Origin: Cytobacillus oceanisediminis 2691
Lineage (GTDB): Bacteria > Bacillota > Bacilli > Bacillales > Cytobacillaceae
Direction of reading: 5' to 3'
DNA length: 64,000 bases
NCBI RefSeq assembly: GCF_000294775.2
Contig: NZ_CP015506.1
Location: 5,121,501 to 5,185,500 of the forward strand
Part shown: one piece after another, positions 17,059 through 25,420 of the stretch
Numbering within the stretch: position 1 is the stretch's first letter
Layout of the letters: each line of letters opens with the position of its first letter
The notes under the pieces: generated by a model
What the model was told of the DNA's origin: nothing
The model's input: the letters and a program-made list of their open reading frames with translations, nothing else
Database searches by the model: none
Program-made: the position numbers and the translations under genes

Positions 17059-17423
17059 AATGGCAGTTCCTCCTTGGTCACGGTCACCGGGAATTCTTCT
17101 GTCTTCTTCCGGTCAAGAAAGCGGACCGATTCCGCTACCACCTCTGTTACATAAATGCGTTTCTTTTCCTGATTATCATAATGCCTCGTCTGAATTCTCC
17201 CGGTTATCCCAATCAAGGTGCCCTTCCGGCAATACTGGGATGTATTTTCCGCCGTTTTCTTCCATAAGGTGCATTGTACAAAATCCGCATCGATTTCACC
17301 CTTCTGATTGCGGTATTGGCGGTTTACTGCCAGCGTCACATTTGTCACCGGAATGCCTTCCTGTGTCCGTTTCAGCTCGGGATCCCTTGTCAGTCTTCCA
17401 ACCAGGGTCACTTGATTAATCAT
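17055..17423 (-). CDS. ssbB: single-stranded DNA-binding protein, competence type
   Basis: 122 residues, a lone OB-fold: MINQVTLVGRLTRDPELK, then FVQCTLWKKTAEN and GTLIGITGRIQTR. It lacks the long Gln/Gly tail and the acidic DDDLPF tip of the replicative SsbA, which matches the short SsbB. SsbB protects incoming single strands during transformation. Its position next to ywpF and fabZ equals B. subtilis ywpH. A pair of A4N5T4 boxes upstream fits ComK control. The start is an ATG with GAGAGGAGATG upstream. Confidence 0.92.
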   Translation of the reverse strand: MINQVTLVGRLTRDPELKRTQEGIPVTNVTLAVNRQYRNQKGEIDADFVQCTLWKKTAENTSQYCRKGTLIGITGRIQTRHYDNQEKKRIYVTEVVAESVRFLDRKKTEEFPVTVTKEELPF

Positions 17424-17453
17424 AGGTTTTCATCTCCTCTCTTTGATAGCTTT

Positions 17454-17483
17454 ATCATATCCGGAACTCATTCACTGTGTAAA
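17454..17483 (-). promoter_or_regulatory. predicted sigma-A promoter of ssbB
   Basis: TTTACA (-35) and TATGAT (-10) separated by 18 bp on the minus strand, 30 bp upstream of the ssbB start. Confidence 0.5.
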
Positions 17484-17530
17484 AAAGACAAAAAGAGTTT
17501 TTTGCAGTGCTTTTTCGGCAAAAACACCAT

Positions 17531-17586
17531 AAAAATTCATTTTTCAGCCTCTTTTCCGGAAAAAACAGCACCTAAAATCTAATTTT
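17531..17586 (-). promoter_or_regulatory. candidate ComK binding site (K-box)
   Basis: Two perfect AAAA-N5-TTTT boxes, at 17531-17544 and 17574-17586, with 29-30 bp between them. They lie upstream of the ssbB promoter. Known ComK sites pair such boxes at a few fixed spacings, the widest near 31 bp. Confidence 0.55.
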
Positions 17587-17691
17587 CAACATACAAAATA
17601 AGAAAATTCGACAAACCCTCAAATTCGCTTTCAGTTTGGCCTGTGTTATAATTTTTTATAAAACAACTTATTTTAGAGATGGAGGTAAGCC

Positions 17692-18150
17692 ATGAAAACA
17701 TTTAAACTTGTTTCTCTGCAATTAGTGGAAGAAAATGGCCTGATTGATATTCAACTGGATGATGGGTTGATTATCAATAAAGAAGACGAGAAGAGCACCT
17801 GGCTCCTGGAGGCATTTATTGATAAATCCTATCTTGAGTACTTCAAAAAGCGCGCTGATGACAAGGACGAGCTGACCATCCAAGTTGTAATTACGAAAAA
17901 AGAAAACGATCCAGCCGCATTCCAAACTAAAATTACCTCTATCAGTGAACTGGAAAACCATATCAGCATCCTTTTTGAAGGATCACTCAAAAGAACAAAA
18001 AATGATTATGCCGAACTGCTGCTTCAGGACCTCCTGGAAAAGGGCTTTATTGGAGACAGCCTGCTTGATGAATTCAAGGGTAAGATGCAAAGCAAGCCGC
18101 GCCTGGCTGCTGCCAAAAAGGAAAATAAAGAAACTCCCGCTCAATCATGA
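17692..18150 (+). CDS. ywpF: YwpF-like protein
   Basis: 152 residues starting MKTFKLVSLQLVEE after a good ribosome-binding site (GATGGAGGTAAGCC). The body (about 1-135) matches the YwpF family by start, length and location between ssbB and fabZ; the last 20 residues are a basic, low-complexity tail (AAAKKENKETPAQS). There is no membrane segment or signal. It is transcribed alone and ends in a strong terminator that begins inside the stop region. The molecular function of the family is not known. Confidence 0.82.
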   Translation: MKTFKLVSLQLVEENGLIDIQLDDGLIINKEDEKSTWLLEAFIDKSYLEYFKKRADDKDELTIQVVITKKENDPAAFQTKITSISELENHISILFEGSLKRTKNDYAELLLQDLLEKGFIGDSLLDEFKGKMQSKPRLAAAKKENKETPAQS

Positions 18151-18163
18151 CGGGAGTTTTTCT
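18131..18163 (+). terminator. Rho-independent terminator of ywpF
   Basis: AACTCCCG/CGGGAGTT stem followed by TTTTTCTTT. The ywpF stop codon lies in the loop. Confidence 0.9.
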
Positions 18164-18168
18164 TTAGA

Positions 18169-18192
18169 AAAGGACAGGTTCACCCCTGTCCT
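18169..18192 (-). terminator. terminator of the lipoprotein gene
   Basis: AAGGACAGG...CCTGTCCTT stem with TTTTCT following on the minus strand. Confidence 0.75.
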
Positions 18193-18199
18193 TGCCTTT

Positions 18200-18517
18200 T
18201 TACTTATCTTTATTATCTTTATCCTGCATATCTTTGTTATCTTCGATTGCATCTTCGCCCGGCTCGTTGTTATCTTCCATCATGTCGCCGTCATCATCTG
18301 TGTTGATATCGTTGTCATCCGTATTTTCATTCAGATCATTAGTCATATCGCCGTTGCCACCGTTGCCGCCGTTCATACCGCCTTCATCTACGTTTCCATT
18401 ATCCTCTGTAATTGTATCATCTTCCGGCGGAGGATCCTGGTTATCTGTGGCACAGCCTGCTAGAAGCATGGCAGAAAGAACAGATCCTCCGATAAGTGTT
18501 AAAAGCTTTTTATTCAT
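18200..18517 (-). CDS. small acidic lipoprotein
   Basis: 105 residues from MNKKLL; this start is chosen because AAAGGAGC lies at proper distance, while the longer frame start has none. A signal peptide ends in a lipobox LLAGC, so the mature protein is lipid-anchored outside. The mature part is almost entirely Asp, Glu, Asn and Gly (repeats such as GGNGGNGD and DDNDINTDDDGD) with no folded-domain pattern. A surface-exposed, disordered acidic chain with cation binding is possible but speculative. It is flanked by terminators on both sides. Confidence 0.75.
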   Translation of the reverse strand: MNKKLLTLIGGSVLSAMLLAGCATDNQDPPPEDDTITEDNGNVDEGGMNGGNGGNGDMTNDLNENTDDNDINTDDDGDMMEDNNEPGEDAIEDNKDMQDKDNKDK

Positions 18518-18615
18518 CGTAAAAGCTCCTTTCATAGGGTTTTATTGTTGACCTGCTGCATTGGTCTTCCTTTATATTTCCCAAAAACCGAAACAACTTG
18601 CATATTTTTTTACAG

Positions 18616-18651
18616 AAAAAATCCCGTACGCTTCGTACGGGATTTCTTTTA
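18616..18651 (-). terminator. terminator downstream of fabZ
   Basis: AATCCCGTACG-CTTC-GTACGGGATT: ten paired bases with a UUCG-like (GAAG on minus) tetraloop. T-rich on the + side, A/T-rich on the minus side. Confidence 0.75.
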
Positions 18652-18654
18652 TCA

Positions 18655-19083
18655 TTACCTTTCAATTACAAACATAATTTCAGCTTCCATCGCCACTTCG
18701 CCCTCTACAGTCGCAACGGCTTTTCCTTTTCCGATTCCCCTGCGGACGGAGAGCAGTTCGACTTCCATGATGAGTGTATCGCCCGGCCGCACCTGGCGTT
18801 TCCAGCGGCATTTCTCCACACCGGCAAAAAAGGCAAGCTTTCCTTTATATTCATCCAGTGACAGCAGGGCAACAGCACCTGTCTGTGCACAGGCTTCAAG
18901 TGTCAGGCATCCTGGAAATACATTGTAATTCGGGAAATGCCCATTGAACACTTCCTCGTTGGCACTTACATTCTTTTTGCCGACAGCTCTTTTTCCAGGC
19001 TCAAGCTCTTCAATGGAATCCACAAACAGAAATGGGTATCGGTGAGGGATTATTTCTTTAATTTCTTCAACATTCAATTTCAT
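18655..19083 (-). CDS. fabZ: 3-hydroxyacyl-[ACP] dehydratase FabZ
   Basis: 142 residues, the usual FabZ length, with a hot-dog fold. It dehydrates 3-hydroxyacyl-ACP to trans-2-enoyl-ACP in fatty-acid elongation in the cytosol. Visible features are the [12 protein letters not shown] start, the catalytic His in [13 protein letters not shown] and the catalytic Glu in LEACAQTGA. The NYNVFPGCL stretch departs slightly from the commoner xxPxMPGVL, but the key residues are retained. Location between flhP/epuA and ywpF matches B. subtilis ywpB (fabZ). Confidence 0.93.
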   Translation of the reverse strand: MKLNVEEIKEIIPHRYPFLFVDSIEELEPGKRAVGKKNVSANEEVFNGHFPNYNVFPGCLTLEACAQTGAVALLSLDEYKGKLAFFAGVEKCRWKRQVRPGDTLIMEVELLSVRRGIGKGKAVATVEGEVAMEAEIMFVIER

Positions 19084-19210
19084 ATGTATCGCTCCCCTGC
19101 AGTATTTAGTACCAGATACTAATAATAGCTTATATTTATTTTACTAAAAAAATGGGCGAACGCAAAGTGGAAACAAAAAAGAAGGGCATCATCGCCCTCC
19201 TCTTCATTTT

Positions 19211-19480
19211 CTATTCTTTTTCAACTAACTCCACAATATGCATCCATGTGGACTTTGTAAAAATATCCTTTACTTCCCCGCCGCCGATGACTCCATACCC
19301 GACCGCGGCTCCGGCCGTAACGCTCAGGAAAATTAAAAGCACGACAATAATAATCCGAAGCCAGATCGGAATGAGGCGAATGCGAACCCGCCCTTTACGC
19401 GGTGATTCTTCTTTGCTGTGTTCTTTTTTCAGTTGTTCACGCGTCTTGACTGCTTCTTGATTACTGTTGTTTACTGACAT
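19211..19480 (-). CDS. EpuA-like single-pass membrane protein
   Basis: 89 residues: a charged, basic N-terminal half (to about 35), then RLIPIWLRIIIVVLLIFLS as one transmembrane helix and a short external tail with GYGVIGGGE. The IPIWLR...GYGVIGGG pattern is that of the EpuA family. That family is often mislabelled as an RNA polymerase beta subunit because it is fused or adjacent to it in some genomes. It follows flhP closely and may be cotranscribed with it. Its role is not established. Confidence 0.75.
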   Translation of the reverse strand: MSVNNSNQEAVKTREQLKKEHSKEESPRKGRVRIRLIPIWLRIIIVVLLIFLSVTAGAAVGYGVIGGGEVKDIFTKSTWMHIVELVEKE

Positions 19481-19497
19481 TTTATTTCCCCTTTTAC

Positions 19498-20325
19498 CTA
19501 ACGTATTCCGTTGATCAGCCCCATCATTTGATCAGCCATGGAGACAGATCTTGACTGAAACTGATATGCCCGCTGCAGGTTGATCAAATCTGTCATTTCC
19601 TTAGACATATCCACATTGGATTGTTCAAGGGAACCCTGGGCCATTCCTATCTGGCCGCGGAGCGCACCATTCAGCTCTGTATAGATCCCCTCGCCGTCAA
19701 CTCCATCAGGAAGGCCAAGAAGATTATCCCCTTTTTGCTCCAGGAATTGAGGCTTGTTAATCAGAACCACTCCAAGATTGAATTCCTGGATGGAACCATT
19801 GGCTGCTTCTGCCAAAAAGCTCCCTGTTTCGGTCACTTTAAAATTTTTAGCTTGTCCATTTATTATAATCGAATTATTATTTTCATCAAGAACAGGAAGT
19901 CCGTCACCTGTTACAAGCATGGTCTCATTATCTGAAACCGGTGTTAAATAAAAGGCGCCTGTTCTGGTAAAACGCACAGCTGCTCCCTCTTCGGTCTGCT
20001 CGAGCACACGGAAATACTGCCCTTCTTTTGTGAAGGCTAGATCAAGCGGCCGTTCGGTTGCCTTTAAGGCACCCTGCTTCATGACAATTTGGGATTGCGC
20101 GAGCTTTGCCCCTACACCTTGCCTGATGCCTGCAGGTGTTAGTCTTGCGGTCTCCGCATTCGGATTCCGCTGATTATTGAACTGCTGAAAAAGCAAATCG
20201 GTAAAATTGGCTTCTCTTCTTTTATAGCCCGCTGTATCAATGTTGGCCACATTATGACTGACAATATCCATCTGCTTCTGCAGCTGTGCCAGAGTATTCG
20301 TTGCTGTGATCATGGTTCTATTCAT
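19498..20325 (-). CDS. flhP: flagellar hook-basal body rod protein FlhP
   Basis: 275 residues of the FlgG/FlgF rod family. The N-terminal rod motif (TLAQLQKQMDIVSHNVANIDTAGYKRREANF) and the C-terminal helix (LEQSNVDMSKEMTDLINLQRAYQ) form the coiled-coil D0 domain that builds the distal rod and hook base outside the membrane. Second of two paralogous rod genes 34 bp apart, downstream of mbl as in B. subtilis (mbl-flhO-flhP). The ribosome-binding site is AAGGGGGAAG. FlhO and FlhP are separated from the main fla/che operon in Bacillus. Confidence 0.92.
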   Translation of the reverse strand: MNRTMITATNTLAQLQKQMDIVSHNVANIDTAGYKRREANFTDLLFQQFNNQRNPNAETARLTPAGIRQGVGAKLAQSQIVMKQGALKATERPLDLAFTKEGQYFRVLEQTEEGAAVRFTRTGAFYLTPVSDNETMLVTGDGLPVLDENNNSIIINGQAKNFKVTETGSFLAEAANGSIQEFNLGVVLINKPQFLEQKGDNLLGLPDGVDGEGIYTELNGALRGQIGMAQGSLEQSNVDMSKEMTDLINLQRAYQFQSRSVSMADQMMGLINGIR

Positions 20326-20359
20326 TGTTCTTCCCCCTTAGCGGGTCTGCCGCAGGACA

Positions 20360-21199
20360 TTACCCGATCCGCCCGATTTCATTTGCGGCTTTCTCCATAC
20401 TGCGGTCATAAGCCTGCAGGACCTTTTGGTTTGCTTCAAAAGAGCGATAGGCGGTCATCATATCTGTCATCGTCCGGGAAGCATCTACATTGGAACGCTC
20501 CAAATAGCCCTGCTGCAGCTTGAATTGGACATTCTGTGCATTATAGGCATTCTCAAGGACGCTTTCTTCTGTCACTGCAAACAGTCCGTCACCCTCTTTA
20601 CGCAGGCTTTCAGGGTTTTGTGCATACATAATGCCCAGTCTCGCTGTTTCACCCGCTTCACCTGTTATCACACCATCTTCACTCACTTTAAAGCGGTCAC
20701 TGGAGAGCTGAATCCGTTCACCCGCATCATCCAGAATATATAATCCGCTCGCTGTCGTTAAATAACCTTCTCCATCAAGGGTAAAATTTCCATTCCTTGT
20801 ATAGCGCTGCTCGCCATCAATACCTGCTGCTGTATAAAAGACAGACCCACTTAAGCCAGTATCCGGATTAACTGGAAGATTAAGATCAAGCAAGGCCAGG
20901 TCCGTATTCAGGCCTGTTTCCTTCATATCTCCCTGCATGAAGGATGGCAGTGTCTCCTGCATATAGACCCCTGAATTCAGGCTGCCCACTTCCGGATTAA
21001 AAGGAAGATTAAGGCCTTTCTCGGTCGGAACTGTCTTCTGGCCAATTCGCTGCAAAAGCATCTCAGGAAAAGCCCTTAAGCTTGTCTGATCTGCTTTAAA
21101 ACCTGGTGTATTGGCATTCGCCATATTATTCGTCAGCACTTCTGTCCTCCGCTGCTGCGCAAGCATCCCGGAAGCAGCCGTGTAGAAACCTCTAAACAT
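20360..21199 (-). CDS. flhO: flagellar hook-basal body rod protein FlhO
   Basis: 279 residues, paralogous to the next gene. The N-terminal rod signature is MFRGFYTAASGMLAQQRRTEVLTNNMANANTPGFK (split here as GFYTAASGM and NNMANANTPGFK). The C-terminal signature is ERSNVDASRTMTDMMTAYRSFEANQKVL. A D1 beta region lies between them. It polymerises in the axial rod of the flagellum after export by the type III apparatus; there is no Sec signal. Start ATG after GAGGTGATTAAAG. First gene of the flhO-flhP unit, about 330 bp from mbl. Confidence 0.92.
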   Translation of the reverse strand: MFRGFYTAASGMLAQQRRTEVLTNNMANANTPGFKADQTSLRAFPEMLLQRIGQKTVPTEKGLNLPFNPEVGSLNSGVYMQETLPSFMQGDMKETGLNTDLALLDLNLPVNPDTGLSGSVFYTAAGIDGEQRYTRNGNFTLDGEGYLTTASGLYILDDAGERIQLSSDRFKVSEDGVITGEAGETARLGIMYAQNPESLRKEGDGLFAVTEESVLENAYNAQNVQFKLQQGYLERSNVDASRTMTDMMTAYRSFEANQKVLQAYDRSMEKAANEIGRIG

Positions 21200-21373
21200 C
21201 TTTAATCACCTCTAAATTGCAATTCCGAACATCTATTTACCTCTATTATAAGAAACTTTCCGACAATAAACATTAAAAATTTTGAAGAATTGAGTCAGAT
21301 TTTGAAAAAAGCTGTACCTTTTTTTAATCGGCTGGAATAGGAGAAAGTTTACTAAAGATATATTCACTTATTG

Positions 21374-21473
21374 ATATCGGTCAGATTTCATTTTTACCGG
21401 TCACATTTTTTATTTATCGGCCAATTTAGAATTTTATCGGTGAATTTCTAAATTTATTGGTCACTTTGCGCAA
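21374..21473 (+). repeat. TATCGGTCA array, five units of exactly 20 bp
   Basis: The GG of the core falls at 21379-80, 21399-400, 21419-20, 21439-40 and 21459-60, an exact 20-bp period. Units read TATCGGTCAGATTT, TACCGGTCACATTT, TATCGGCCAATTTA, TATCGGTGAATTTC and TATTGGTCACTTTG. Each core is degenerate, while the spacing is fixed. The same core and period recur at 57657-57728. Confidence 0.85.
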
Positions 21474-21498
21474 AAACAGCACTTGAGCTGTTCCCAAA

Positions 21499-21524
21499 AG
21501 AAAAACCCGCCAAAAAGACGGGTC
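21499..21524 (-). terminator. terminator of mbl
   Basis: ACCCG/CGGGT stem followed by TTTTTCTTTT on the minus strand, 6 bp past the mbl stop. Confidence 0.75.
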
Positions 21525-21529
21525 CACAA

Positions 21530-22531
21530 TTATACAAGCTTCTTCTTTGGAAGCTTATCAATATTATCAAGCATGATACCTGTTCCAACGGCTACGCAAT
21601 CCATCGGGTTTTCTGCAATTAAAACAGGGACTTTCAGCTCTTCAGCCAGAAGCTGGTCAATTCCGTGAAGAAGGGCCCCGCCGCCTGTTAAAATAACCCC
21701 GCGGTCGATGATGTCTGCAGACAGTTCAGGCGGTGTGCGTTCAAGCACGCTTTTGGCAGCCTGTACGATGACATCAACAGATTCTGCCAGAGCACCCTGA
21801 ACTTCTTCAGAGCGTACGGTAATCGTTCTCGGCAGACCTGAAACCATGTCACGGCCCCGGATTTCCATTTCCTCGCTTTTGCCGCCAGGAAATACGGTCC
21901 CGATTGTTACTTTAATATTTTCGGCAGTTCTTTCGCCGATTAGAAGCTTGTATTCTTTTTTGATATATTGAAGAATTTCGTTGTCAAATTTATCTCCGGC
22001 CATCTTAATAGAAGAAGACGTAACAATGTCTCCCATTGATAAAACCGCTACATCTGTTGTACCGCCGCCGATATCGACAACCATGTTTCCGCTCGGCTGG
22101 AAGATATCCATGCCTGCTCCGATTGCCGCAACTTTTGGTTCTTCTTCAAGATATATCTTTTTGCCGCCGCTTTTTTCAGCAGCTTCCCTAATCGCCTTCT
22201 GCTCAACACCTGTAACATTTGTCGGGCAGCAGATTAAAATGCGCGGCTTTGATAAGAAGCCTTTAACATTCAGTTTATTGATAAAGTGCTTCAGCATCGC
22301 TTCTGTCACATCAAAGTCGGCAATAACACCGTCTTTTAGCGGGCGGATTGCCACAATGTTCCCTGGTGTGCGTCCGACCATGCGGCGCGCCTCTTCCCCG
22401 ACGGCCAGTACTTTGTTTGTATTTTTATCAATTGCCACTACAGATGGTTCATTCAGCACAATTCCGCGTCCTTTAACGTGGATTAGCACGTTGGCAGTTC
22501 CTAAATCAATCCCAATATCCCTAGCAAACAT
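21530..22531 (-). CDS. mbl: MreB-like actin homologue Mbl
   Basis: 333 residues from MFARDIGIDLG; chosen over the longer frame because GCAAGGAGG lies just upstream. An actin/Hsp70-fold ATPase with the phosphate-1 loop GIDLGTANVL, phosphate-2 VVDIGGGTTDVAV and adenosine motif LTGGGALLHG. Mbl forms dynamic membrane-associated patches that guide elongation-type wall synthesis. The location beside spoIIID and flhO is that of B. subtilis mbl, which distinguishes it from mreB and mreBH. Downstream terminator present. Confidence 0.95.
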   Translation of the reverse strand: MFARDIGIDLGTANVLIHVKGRGIVLNEPSVVAIDKNTNKVLAVGEEARRMVGRTPGNIVAIRPLKDGVIADFDVTEAMLKHFINKLNVKGFLSKPRILICCPTNVTGVEQKAIREAAEKSGGKKIYLEEEPKVAAIGAGMDIFQPSGNMVVDIGGGTTDVAVLSMGDIVTSSSIKMAGDKFDNEILQYIKKEYKLLIGERTAENIKVTIGTVFPGGKSEEMEIRGRDMVSGLPRTITVRSEEVQGALAESVDVIVQAAKSVLERTPPELSADIIDRGVILTGGGALLHGIDQLLAEELKVPVLIAENPMDCVAVGTGIMLDNIDKLPKKKLV

Positions 22532-23051
22532 TTCTCTTTTTCCTCCTTGCAAAATGGCCAGCTTCTGTCCGCACCTTTGAAGGCTCTCTCTATTTAGGCA
22601 TTCTTAAAGCGAACTTCGCTTATAAATTTTTAGTTAGATGTTCAAGTCATTATTCGCAACTGCAGTTTAAGCCACGCAAAAAAATCAGTTCTTTTTAAAA
22701 AGAAATGATTTTGCCCGGCGTTCTCATTAGGAGTCCTAGTCTTTACGAACCAAGTTCTATCCTAATTTTATATTTTAACACATTCCTTGTGAAAGCAGTA
22801 ACATTTTGACAGATTTTGTGAGACTTTTTGAGGGTTTTTGTCGAAATGGGGAAATAGATGCAGGCGACTTAGGAAGGGGCTTAAATCCATATAGCAAAGC
22901 CTTGTTCAGGCCATGGAAACAGCTTATGATCTTTTAGCCCCCGGAGCCGCATGAAGGTCCATCATGTACAGCAAAACAAAAATTGCCATGATACTGCTAA
23001 AAACGGCAGTCTTTAGCCTTTGACGCCTTTATCAGCGCCTTTTGAATCTTT
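22532..23051. other. intergenic region between spoIIID and mbl
   Basis: About 520 bp with no gene. It contains a strong hairpin at 22677-22712 and, near 22990-23010, a weaker stem (ACTGC...GCAGT) after spoIIID. The mbl promoter should be between 22560 and 22670. Confidence 0.6.
22677..22712 (-). terminator. terminator between spoIIID and mbl
   Basis: AAATCATTTCTTTTT / AAAAAGAACTGATTT stem followed by TTTTTTGCG on the minus strand. Confidence 0.75.
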
Positions 23052-23324
23052 TCATTTAACTGGCTCTTCTTCCATTTCCTCTTTTTTGTATTTCATTTTT
23101 GTGGCTTCGCCGCCGCGCAGATGGCGGATCGATTTATGATAATCCAGGATTTCCTTTACTTCGTTTGCCAGTTCAGGATTGATTTCAGGTAGTCTTTCCG
23201 TCAAGTCTTTATGGACTGTACTTTTGGATACGCCAAACTCCTTCGCGATTACGCGAACCGTTTTTTTCGTCTCCACGATATACTTTCCAATCTTGATAGT
23301 TCTCTCTTTGATGTAATCGTGCAC
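23052..23324 (-). CDS. spoIIID: sporulation transcription factor SpoIIID
   Basis: 90 residues from a GTG start (VHDYIKERTIKIGKYIVE) with GGGAGG upstream. The frame is open further upstream but family length (about 90-93) fixes this start. The helix-turn-helix lies at about 25-42 (VIAKEFGVSKSTVHKDL), followed by the basic C-terminal helix (KSIRHLRGGEATKMKYKK) that also contacts DNA. SpoIIID acts in the mother cell, repressing or activating many sigma-E genes and promoting the switch to sigma-K. Nearly identical to the B. subtilis protein through the DNA-binding region. Confidence 0.96.
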   Translation of the reverse strand: MHDYIKERTIKIGKYIVETKKTVRVIAKEFGVSKSTVHKDLTERLPEINPELANEVKEILDYHKSIRHLRGGEATKMKYKKEEMEEEPVK

Positions 23325-24018
23325 ACCACTCGCCCTCCCCGATTTGGATGTGAGAAGTGTGAAATGAGACTCGCTTTCTGTCTGGTTTTTAACTGTATTC
23401 CGCATGGATTCATGATTAAAATGAGTTTAATCGTGCATGCGCCTGAAAGGCTTGCTTTCAGCTTGCGATAATTAAACATGTCCTCAACATATTCATTAGT
23501 TTTAGTAAAACGATCCCTCACCTCATACATTCTCTTTGTAAGGTTTGTAACAGTTTATTAGCTTGGTTGAGGTAATATGCACGAAAAACTCAATAGGGAC
23601 AAGGTTTTGTGTAAATTTTTTGAAAATAGGACATCTGGAGGCCAAAAATCAGAAATGTTTTCAAAAAATCCTTTGGGGTATTTGAAAAATAAGCGGCCTA
23701 AAGACCAGTGAAGACTTTCCTAATTTTAATTGATTCATTAATAAAATCCAGTACTTTTACCGCATATCCATCAAAACCCTTCATTGCCGGATCATTCATT
23801 TCTATAGACATAAACAATTTCTTTAGAATCAGATAAATGCATAAATCTAGGAATTGCAGAGTGGATTGAACTATGTACATCATCGGAAACAAGGGTAAAG
23901 AGCCAGGAACTCCTCCCTATTGTGAACCGGATATTTTTACCGTACTATTTTTCTCGGAAAACAATTCATTTAATTGGTTATAAAACCATTATATTCCAAA
24001 GGATAGGATGAACATAGT
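23325..24018. other. intergenic region between spoIIID and a LysM gene
   Basis: About 690 bp. A minus-strand frame at 23698-23892 (64 codons, TTG start, poor ribosome-binding site) is not convincing. No RNA gene or repeat is visible. In B. subtilis a short leader gene (usd) precedes spoIIID; I could not identify one here. Confidence 0.5.
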
Positions 24019-24657
24019 ATGCAAACACGCAAGGAAAGAATTCTAAACGATAAAAGAAAGAAGATAAAAGCAAGAGGAATGGCGGCAGCCAGCACTGTGT
24101 TCGCTGCAGTAATCGCATCAGCCGGTTTCAGCGTTTCATCAAAAGAAGCTCAGGCATTGACAGGCACCTACAAAGTGAAGCATGGAGATACATTATATAA
24201 AATCTCCAGGGAACATGATATGACTGTTAAAGAATTGAAAGCGGTTAACCATCTGAAGTCTGACACAATTCATCCAGGGCAATCACTGGAGGTTCGGACT
24301 GAGCGTCATACAGAAGAACCGTTCAATAATGAGACAGCTGTTTATACCGTGGTGCCGGGCGATACACTATGGGGAATCGCAAAGCGCTTCCGCATGAATG
24401 TCAATGAACTGAAAAGATTAAACAAGTTAAAAAGTGATATGGTACTCATTAATCAGAAATTGACCATTAAAGGGGATATTTCCAAAATAAAAGCAGTCAT
24501 CACTGGTGCGGCAGACAATTTTACGGTGGAATTTAAAAATGGGGATGATTATTTCACACTGAAGGTACCTTATGGAACAGCACAAACCTATCAAAAAATG
24601 TCAGGAAAAGAAGTCCTGGTGGTTTATAAGGACGGTTCACTGATCGATATACAGTAA
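24019..24657 (+). CDS. secreted double-LysM protein
   Basis: 212 residues: a long basic N-terminus with a signal peptide (AAASTVFAAVIASAGFSV, cleavage near QALT), then two LysM peptidoglycan-binding repeats (YKVKHGDTLYKIS and YTVVPGDTLWGIA). A C-terminal region of about 55 residues is beta-like and unassigned (KVPYGTAQTYQKMSGKEVLV). It probably sits in the wall after secretion. No hydrolase domain is recognisable, so it may be a wall-bound structural or regulatory protein. Monocistronic, with a hairpin just downstream. Confidence 0.85.
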   Translation: MQTRKERILNDKRKKIKARGMAAASTVFAAVIASAGFSVSSKEAQALTGTYKVKHGDTLYKISREHDMTVKELKAVNHLKSDTIHPGQSLEVRTERHTEEPFNNETAVYTVVPGDTLWGIAKRFRMNVNELKRLNKLKSDMVLINQKLTIKGDISKIKAVITGAADNFTVEFKNGDDYFTLKVPYGTAQTYQKMSGKEVLVVYKDGSLIDIQ

Positions 24658-24662
24658 AGGCA

Positions 24663-24690
24663 TGGAAAGCCGCATTCTGCCGGCTTTCCA
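24663..24690 (+). terminator. hairpin after LysM gene
   Basis: TGGAAAGCCG / CGGCTTTCCA, ten paired bases with an 8-nt loop, then CTGGTTT. The T-run is short. Confidence 0.6.
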
Positions 24691-24740
24691 CTGGTTTAAC
24701 CGCATCAATCATCCACTCACCAACATTCCAACCACTGTCA

Positions 24741-25403
24741 TTAAAATAGGGATCTCATTTGACTGTCGGTTGCTTTAATCAATTCCCCCCAGGTTTTATG
24801 GCCCCTCTGCTGAAACTGAAAGAGCAATTCAACATATAGGTATGCGGTAGTTAAAGCATCCCCTACTGCACTATGGCGGTCATATATGCGGGTGCCGAAT
24901 GCCATGGCATATCTCTCAAGGTCGCGCATATCATAGGACGGGGCGATAAAGCCAATCAAATCCAGCGTGTCAATAGTAAGGAAATTTTTCAAAGCAAGCT
25001 TTTCGCGTTTAAATTCACTTTTGATAGCAAGTGCATCAAAGCCTACATAATGGCCAACCAGGCATACCGCTTCCCTTGATTCAACATAATCAAAAAAGCT
25101 TAGAATGGCTTCCAATGCCTGCGGGGCATCTTTAACCAGCTCATCGGAAATAGAGGTTAATTCTCTTATTTCCCGAGAAATTTGTCGTTTTGGGTTAACA
25201 TATGTCTGAAAAAGGTCCTTTTCCTGCACTTGAAATCCTTTTACAGGGACGGCACCAATCTCAATGATCCGGTCTGTTGCAGATACTTGAAATCCTGTTG
25301 TTTCAGTATCAAATACAATAAAACTCAGATCTTCAAGCGGCGTGGATAACGGAATATTCTCATACGTTAAGGAACACGTCACATTCTTTCTGAGAAAAAA
25401 CAT
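24741..25403 (-). CDS. DEDDh 3'-5' exonuclease (DnaQ/PolC-epsilon type)
   Basis: 220 residues from MFFLRKNVT; this start has GAAGGAGGCTGGT upstream and begins 18 bp after the preceding gene's stop. DEDDh motifs: FDTETTGF (ExoI, two acids), VGHYVGFDALAI (ExoII) and DRHSAVGDALTT (ExoIII, His and Asp). A stand-alone proofreading-type exonuclease of single-stranded DNA or RNA. It is the last gene of the symporter/CBS operon, an arrangement often seen in bacteria with ActP-type symporters, though the functional link is unclear. Confidence 0.9.
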   Translation of the reverse strand: MFFLRKNVTCSLTYENIPLSTPLEDLSFIVFDTETTGFQVSATDRIIEIGAVPVKGFQVQEKDLFQTYVNPKRQISREIRELTSISDELVKDAPQALEAILSFFDYVESREAVCLVGHYVGFDALAIKSEFKREKLALKNFLTIDTLDLIGFIAPSYDMRDLERYAMAFGTRIYDRHSAVGDALTTAYLYVELLFQFQQRGHKTWGELIKATDSQMRSLF

Positions 25404-25420
25404 ACCAGCCTCCTTCAGAT

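Larger units (their letters stand above)
21200..21529. other. intergenic region between mbl and flhO with a 20-bp periodic repeat
   Basis: Contains the five-unit repeat at 21374-21473 and the mbl terminator. The flhO promoter should lie here, but no clear -35/-10 pair stands out. Confidence 0.7.

Noticed and set aside
16841-17419. 192-codon plus-strand frame
   Set aside because: Antisense to ssbB and the small gene after it, which have proper start signals and family match.
21374-21473. CRISPR array
   Set aside because: A 20-bp period leaves no room for spacers and no cas gene is near.
21981-22580. 199-codon plus-strand frame
   Set aside because: Antisense to mbl; typical shadow of a conserved gene.
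23249-23530. 93-codon minus-strand frame overlapping spoIIID
   Set aside because: Overlaps the SpoIIID coding region in another frame; SpoIIID is certain.
23698-23892. 64-codon minus-strand gene
   Set aside because: TTG start without a Shine-Dalgarno and no family; the inner ATG version (37 aa) is not better supported.
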